From assembly GCA_001781715.1 (NCBI GenBank), contig MFMD01000010.1, positions 1-8,142 of the forward strand: DNA of 8,142 bases, in the 5' to 3' direction. The position numbers and the translations under genes were made by a program. The notes under the pieces were generated by a model. That model had not been told where the DNA came from. It ran no database searches and saw nothing but the letters and a program-made list of their open reading frames with translations. This DNA comes from Candidatus Kaiserbacteria bacterium RIFCSPLOWO2_01_FULL_55_19. Lineage in GTDB: Bacteria; Patescibacteriota; Minisyncoccia; Phycocordibacterales; Phycocordibacteraceae. Positions 6,408 through 8,142 of the stretch are shown here, one piece after another; position 1 is the first letter of the stretch; each line of letters begins with the position of its first letter.

Positions 6408-6416
6408 TGGTATCAT
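6408..6416 (+). promoter_or_regulatory. extended -10 promoter of the VIT-like gene, predicted leaderless
   Basis: TGGTATCAT is a TGn-extended -10 with one mismatch to TATAAT, followed by six bases (CTCGGT) and the ATG at 6423. The arrangement is the same as at panD (TGGTATATT, six bases, ATG), with GT before the ATG in both. No Shine-Dalgarno sequence is present. The upstream DNA is the T-tract and stem of the preceding terminator, leaving no recognisable -35. Confidence 0.55.
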
Positions 6417-6422
6417 CTCGGT

Positions 6423-6917
6423 ATGAAAACGAACGCGCTCTATCTGCGCTCAATCATCTTTGGTATCAACGACAGTCTCGTTTCTACAGTGGGATTCCTC
6501 GCTGGTGTGAGCGTCGCCGGCGTTCCAACAAAGACCATCATCCTCACGGGTATTATTTATACGCTGGTTGAATCATTTTCAATGGCGATGGGGGACTTCC
6601 TTTCTGAAGAGTCGGCAGAAGAATACATAAGCCACTCCAATGTAAAAGACCGCCCCTCAATCATCTCGGCGCTGTTTATGTTTATCTCCTGCGTCCTCGC
6701 ATCCCTCATTCCGCTCACGCCGTATATCCTGTTCTCGGCAGGCACCGCGCTCCCCGTATCAATCGGCTTGTCAGTCTCTGCCCTCTTTATTGTCGGTATG
6801 ATTAGCGCGCGCTTCTCGCGGCTCCCCGTGCTCTGGCGGGGTGTGAGGATGGCGCTACTCGGCGGTGCGACGATAGTTCTGGGCGTTGCTATCGGCATCT
6901 TTATGCCCGTTGCATAA
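6423..6917 (+). CDS. VIT1/CCC1-like integral membrane protein, minimal form
   Basis: The 164-aa protein has about five predicted membrane helices (roughly residues 13-31, 38-57, 79-97, 112-128 and 143-161). Its first half carries the hallmarks of the VIT1/CCC1 iron-manganese transporter family: FGINDSLVSTVGFLAGVS (13-30) corresponds to the family's G.NDGL...GL.AG in helix 1, and ESFSMAMGDFLSEES (50-64) to SMA.GEYLS in helix 2. Family members export Fe2+ or Mn2+ from the cytoplasm by proton exchange. Unlike typical VIT1 proteins (about 230-250 aa), the cytoplasmic metal-binding segment between helices 2 and 3 is cut to about 20 residues, keeping only a short acidic patch (EESAEEY). Transport activity and metal are therefore uncertain. 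It has its own promoter after a terminator and is followed 21 nt later by a PAP2 gene, probably co-transcribed. Confidence 0.78.
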   Translation: MKTNALYLRSIIFGINDSLVSTVGFLAGVSVAGVPTKTIILTGIIYTLVESFSMAMGDFLSEESAEEYISHSNVKDRPSIISALFMFISCVLASLIPLTPYILFSAGTALPVSIGLSVSALFIVGMISARFSRLPVLWRGVRMALLGGATIVLGVAIGIFMPVA

Positions 6918-6938
6918 CGAGACACGGACGAAACCGGT

Positions 6939-7484
6939 ATGACTCTCGACACCCAGCTCTTCTACCTCCTCAATGGTGTAGTAGGACAGTCCGCGATACT
7001 CGACGGGGTTATTGTATTCATTGCTTCATACCTCCCGTATCTTGTGGTCGCCGCCTTCATCGTCTTCGTGGCTTTCTCGAAGTATTCACGGCAGGGAAAG
7101 TTGGAACTGCTTCTTGTCGCTGGTGCGGCAAGCGTCATCGCGCGTCTCGGATTTACCGAGCTCATTCGCTTTTTCTATCATCATCCGCGACCGTTTACCG
7201 CACTCCCCGATGTGCACCAGCTCTTCACCGATAGCGCGTGGTCCTTTCCTTCGGGGCACGCGATGTTCTTCTTCGCGATGGCCACTGCTATCTATCTCTA
7301 CAATAAGAAGTGGGGGATTGGTTTCTTACTCGCCGCCGCACTCATCACGGTAGGGAGGGTGATTGCCGGAGTCCATTACCCGTCAGATATTGTCGGCGGG
7401 GCGATTATCGGAGCCCTTATTGCCTCTATCACCGTCTATTTCGCACGCAAACTGCTCGCCGAAAAGGCGCATCAGACCTATTGA
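6939..7484 (+). CDS. PAP2-family membrane lipid phosphatase
   Basis: The 181-aa polytopic protein has all three PAP2 signature blocks: RFFYHHPRP (77-85, the K/R-x6-RP block), SFPSGHAM (102-109, with PSGH and His107), and GRVIAGVHYPSD (139-150, with R140, His146 and D150, the catalytic His-Asp relay). Hydrophobic segments at about 22-46, 55-72, 108-122, 126-142 and 151-169 fit the usual five or six helix fold. Family members remove phosphate from lipid phosphates on the outer face of the membrane; small ones of this size are often undecaprenyl-diphosphate phosphatases (BcrC type) that recycle the cell-wall carrier lipid, or phosphatidylglycerophosphate phosphatases. The exact substrate cannot be told from sequence alone. 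It lies 21 nt after the VIT-like gene with only a weak ribosome binding site, suggesting co-transcription. Its stop codon lies inside the palindrome at 7481-7498. Confidence 0.9.
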   Translation: MTLDTQLFYLLNGVVGQSAILDGVIVFIASYLPYLVVAAFIVFVAFSKYSRQGKLELLLVAGAASVIARLGFTELIRFFYHHPRPFTALPDVHQLFTDSAWSFPSGHAMFFFAMATAIYLYNKKWGIGFLLAAALITVGRVIAGVHYPSDIVGGAIIGALIASITVYFARKLLAEKAHQTY

Positions 7485-7498
7485 CAACAGATTGTCAA
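7481..7498. promoter_or_regulatory. 18-bp palindrome overlapping the -35, candidate operator
   Basis: TTGACAACAGATTGTCAA is a perfect inverted repeat with 7-bp arms (TTGACAA / TTGTCAA) and a 4-nt centre (CAGA). The left arm contains the -35 hexamer TTGACA. The size and symmetry fit a dimeric repressor such as a MarR- or TetR-type protein, whose binding would block RNA polymerase. No T-tract follows, so it is unlikely to be a terminator. No regulator gene is in the window. Confidence 0.55.
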
Positions 7499-7509
7499 TG
7501 TGTTAGTAT
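7481..7509 (+). promoter_or_regulatory. sigma70-type promoter of the 3D-domain gene
   Basis: The -35 TTGACA (7481-7486) is a perfect consensus, the spacer is exactly 17 bp, and TGTTAGTAT (7501-7509) gives a TGn-extended -10 with hexamer TAGTAT (four of six). The predicted start of transcription is near 7516, leaving a leader of about 40 nt. This is the only recognisable full -35/-10 promoter in the window. Confidence 0.7.
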
Positions 7510-7516
7510 CTAGATA
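7507..7516. repeat. 10-bp perfect palindrome at the predicted transcription start
   Basis: TATCTAGATA is self-complementary and overlaps the end of the -10 and the predicted start site. It could be a second protein-binding site or chance; it is short, so confidence is low. Confidence 0.3.
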
Positions 7517-7554
7517 ACGAGGTAGCTTCTCGCTATTTCGATAACCACATACCA

Positions 7555-8100
7555 ATGACCCTATTAGGAGCCCTTATGGGCTTTTTGCTTTTATCGGGGA
7601 GCGCGCATGCGTCCCCCGCATCAAAAAACGAAACGCCACCGAGCTATGTGGTGACCCTCACTGCATATAATGCCGTCCCCGGGCAGACCGACGACACCCC
7701 CTTTGAGACCGCGAGCGGCGCGTACTCCAATCCAGAGGTTGTCGCCGCACGTTCTCGGGACCTCGCTCGTGAACTGCCGTTCGGCACCATCATCGAGTTC
7801 TCTGCACCAACCACGGCGCAGGGCACCTGCGGGTACAGCGTTGTCGCTCCCTCCATTGGCTACCGCGTTATTGAAGACACGATGAATGCTCGCTACACCA
7901 GCCGTATTGATGTGCTCCTCCATACAAAGGCGGACTACACAACGATGGATAAGGGGATGAAGAACGCCGCACAAGTGCTTGGCATCTGCACGGATGTCGT
8001 AATCCGCATCGTGGGGTTCGTTGACAGCAACAACATCCCCAAGACGCAAGCCGCGCTCGCGGCACTTGTTACCGGTGGCCGTGAGCTCACGCTCAAATAA
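7555..8100 (+). CDS. secreted 3D-domain (YuiC/RlpA-like double-psi beta-barrel) protein
   Basis: The 181-aa protein begins with a hydrophobic stretch ending in SGSAHA (14-19), a good signal-peptidase I site, though no Lys/Arg precedes it. The mature part fits the 3D domain, named for three conserved aspartates: TAYNAVPGQTDDTPFETASG (36-55, first Asp 46 or 47), LPFGT (74-78), VIEDT (105-109, Asp108) and SRIDVLL (116-122, Asp119). The domain is found in bacterial lytic transglycosylases and YuiC-type muralytic proteins, so a role in peptidoglycan turnover outside the membrane is likely. Cys92 and Cys145 could form a disulphide. The ATG at 7555 is chosen because it gives a full-length signal peptide and the frame is closed by TAG at 7504. 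The ATG at 7576 has an AGGAG at 7566-7570 but would leave a very short hydrophobic segment. It has its own promoter. Confidence 0.75.
   Translation: MTLLGALMGFLLLSGSAHASPASKNETPPSYVVTLTAYNAVPGQTDDTPFETASGAYSNPEVVAARSRDLARELPFGTIIEFSAPTTAQGTCGYSVVAPSIGYRVIEDTMNARYTSRIDVLLHTKADYTTMDKGMKNAAQVLGICTDVVIRIVGFVDSNNIPKTQAALAALVTGGRELTLK
7569..7590 (+). other. terminator-like hairpin across the 5' end of the 3D gene
   Basis: AGCCC (7569-7573) and GGGCT (7578-7582) form a 5-bp stem with a TTAT loop, followed by a T-rich run (TTTT, then GCTTTT). Folded in RNA it would bury the end of the AGGAG motif and part of the ATG at 7576. It could be a weak terminator or attenuator inside the coding sequence, or a by-product of Leu/Phe codons in the signal peptide. 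Confidence 0.4.
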
Positions 8101-8115
8101 TATATAGTCCGTACG

Positions 8116-8142
8116 CAAAAGACGCGGCGCCCGAGAGGGCGC
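8116..8142. terminator. probable terminator after the 3D gene, cut by the window edge
   Basis: GCGCCC (8127-8132), GAGA loop, and GGGCGC (8137-8142) form a 6-bp stem at the very end of the window, preceded by CAAAAGACGCG. If the sequence beyond the edge continues as CGCGTC and a T-tract, this is a long, possibly bidirectional intrinsic terminator. The T-tract is not visible. Confidence 0.5.

Noticed and set aside
5902..6453. Minus-strand open frame of 183 codons opposite the PLP-enzyme 3' end
   Set aside because: It crosses the strong terminator and the promoter of the next gene and has no motif; a shadow frame.
6918..6938. A separate promoter for the PAP2 gene
   Set aside because: The 21-nt gap has no -10-like hexamer at the spacing seen for the leaderless genes; GT before the ATG alone is not evidence. 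Co-transcription is simpler.
7518..7540. Small hairpin in the leader of the 3D gene (TAGC-TTCTC-GCTA)
   Set aside because: Only four base pairs, no T-tract and no riboswitch-like elements; too weak to report as a structure.
1..8142. CRISPR array, tRNA, rRNA, insertion sequence or phage genes
   Set aside because: No regularly spaced repeats, cloverleaf or rRNA-like sequence, transposase motifs or terminal inverted repeats were found on reading through the window.

Overview
The window reads as a compact, moderately GC-rich bacterial chromosome segment with standard stop codons (TAA and TGA both terminate genes). It probably comes from a Candidate Phyla Radiation / Patescibacteria genome of the Parcubacteria kind. 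This is an inference from gene style: a PIF1-like helicase with a C-terminal helix-turn-helix domain, clustered GH130-like proteins, very short intergenic gaps, overlapping genes, and apparently leaderless promoters. No rRNA, tRNA, CRISPR array or insertion sequence is visible.

Layout. (1) 3-1049, plus strand: the 3' part of a PIF1/RecD-like helicase gene whose start lies outside the window. (2) 1036-4850, minus strand: a tight three-gene operon, read right to left. It holds a membrane-anchored GH130-family protein, a double-module GH130 protein, and a HAD-IIB protein closely resembling eukaryotic-type phosphomannomutase. Gene junctions are a 3-nt gap and a 4-nt ATGA overlap, and the operon's last gene overlaps the helicase gene tail to tail by 14 nt. 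(3) 4851-4912: a 62-bp divergent promoter region. (4) 4913-5287, plus: panD, aspartate 1-decarboxylase, with its own terminator. (5) 5377-6348, plus: a cysteine-synthase-fold PLP enzyme with an unusual lysine region, followed by a strong terminator. (6) 6423-7484, plus: a minimal VIT1/CCC1-like membrane protein and a PAP2 lipid phosphatase, apparently co-transcribed. (7) 7555-8100, plus: a secreted 3D-domain (YuiC-like) protein behind a consensus-like promoter whose -35 is embedded in an 18-bp palindrome. The window ends in half of a probable terminator hairpin.

How the genes may work together. GH130 phosphorylases release mannose 1-phosphate, and PMM-type HAD enzymes interconvert mannose 1- and 6-phosphate. 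The minus-strand operon is therefore a plausible mannoside salvage or remodelling unit, with one enzyme tethered to the membrane. The right-hand genes form an envelope-flavoured group (metal transporter-like protein, lipid phosphatase, secreted 3D protein). PanD supplies beta-alanine but stands alone, with no other pantothenate genes in view.

The observations most worth checking are the GH130/PMM operon, the shared leaderless promoter geometry at panD and the VIT-like gene, the PLP enzyme whose best-matching active-site motif has Asn where Lys is expected, the palindromic operator at the 3D gene, and the terminator-like hairpin that covers an alternative start of that gene.
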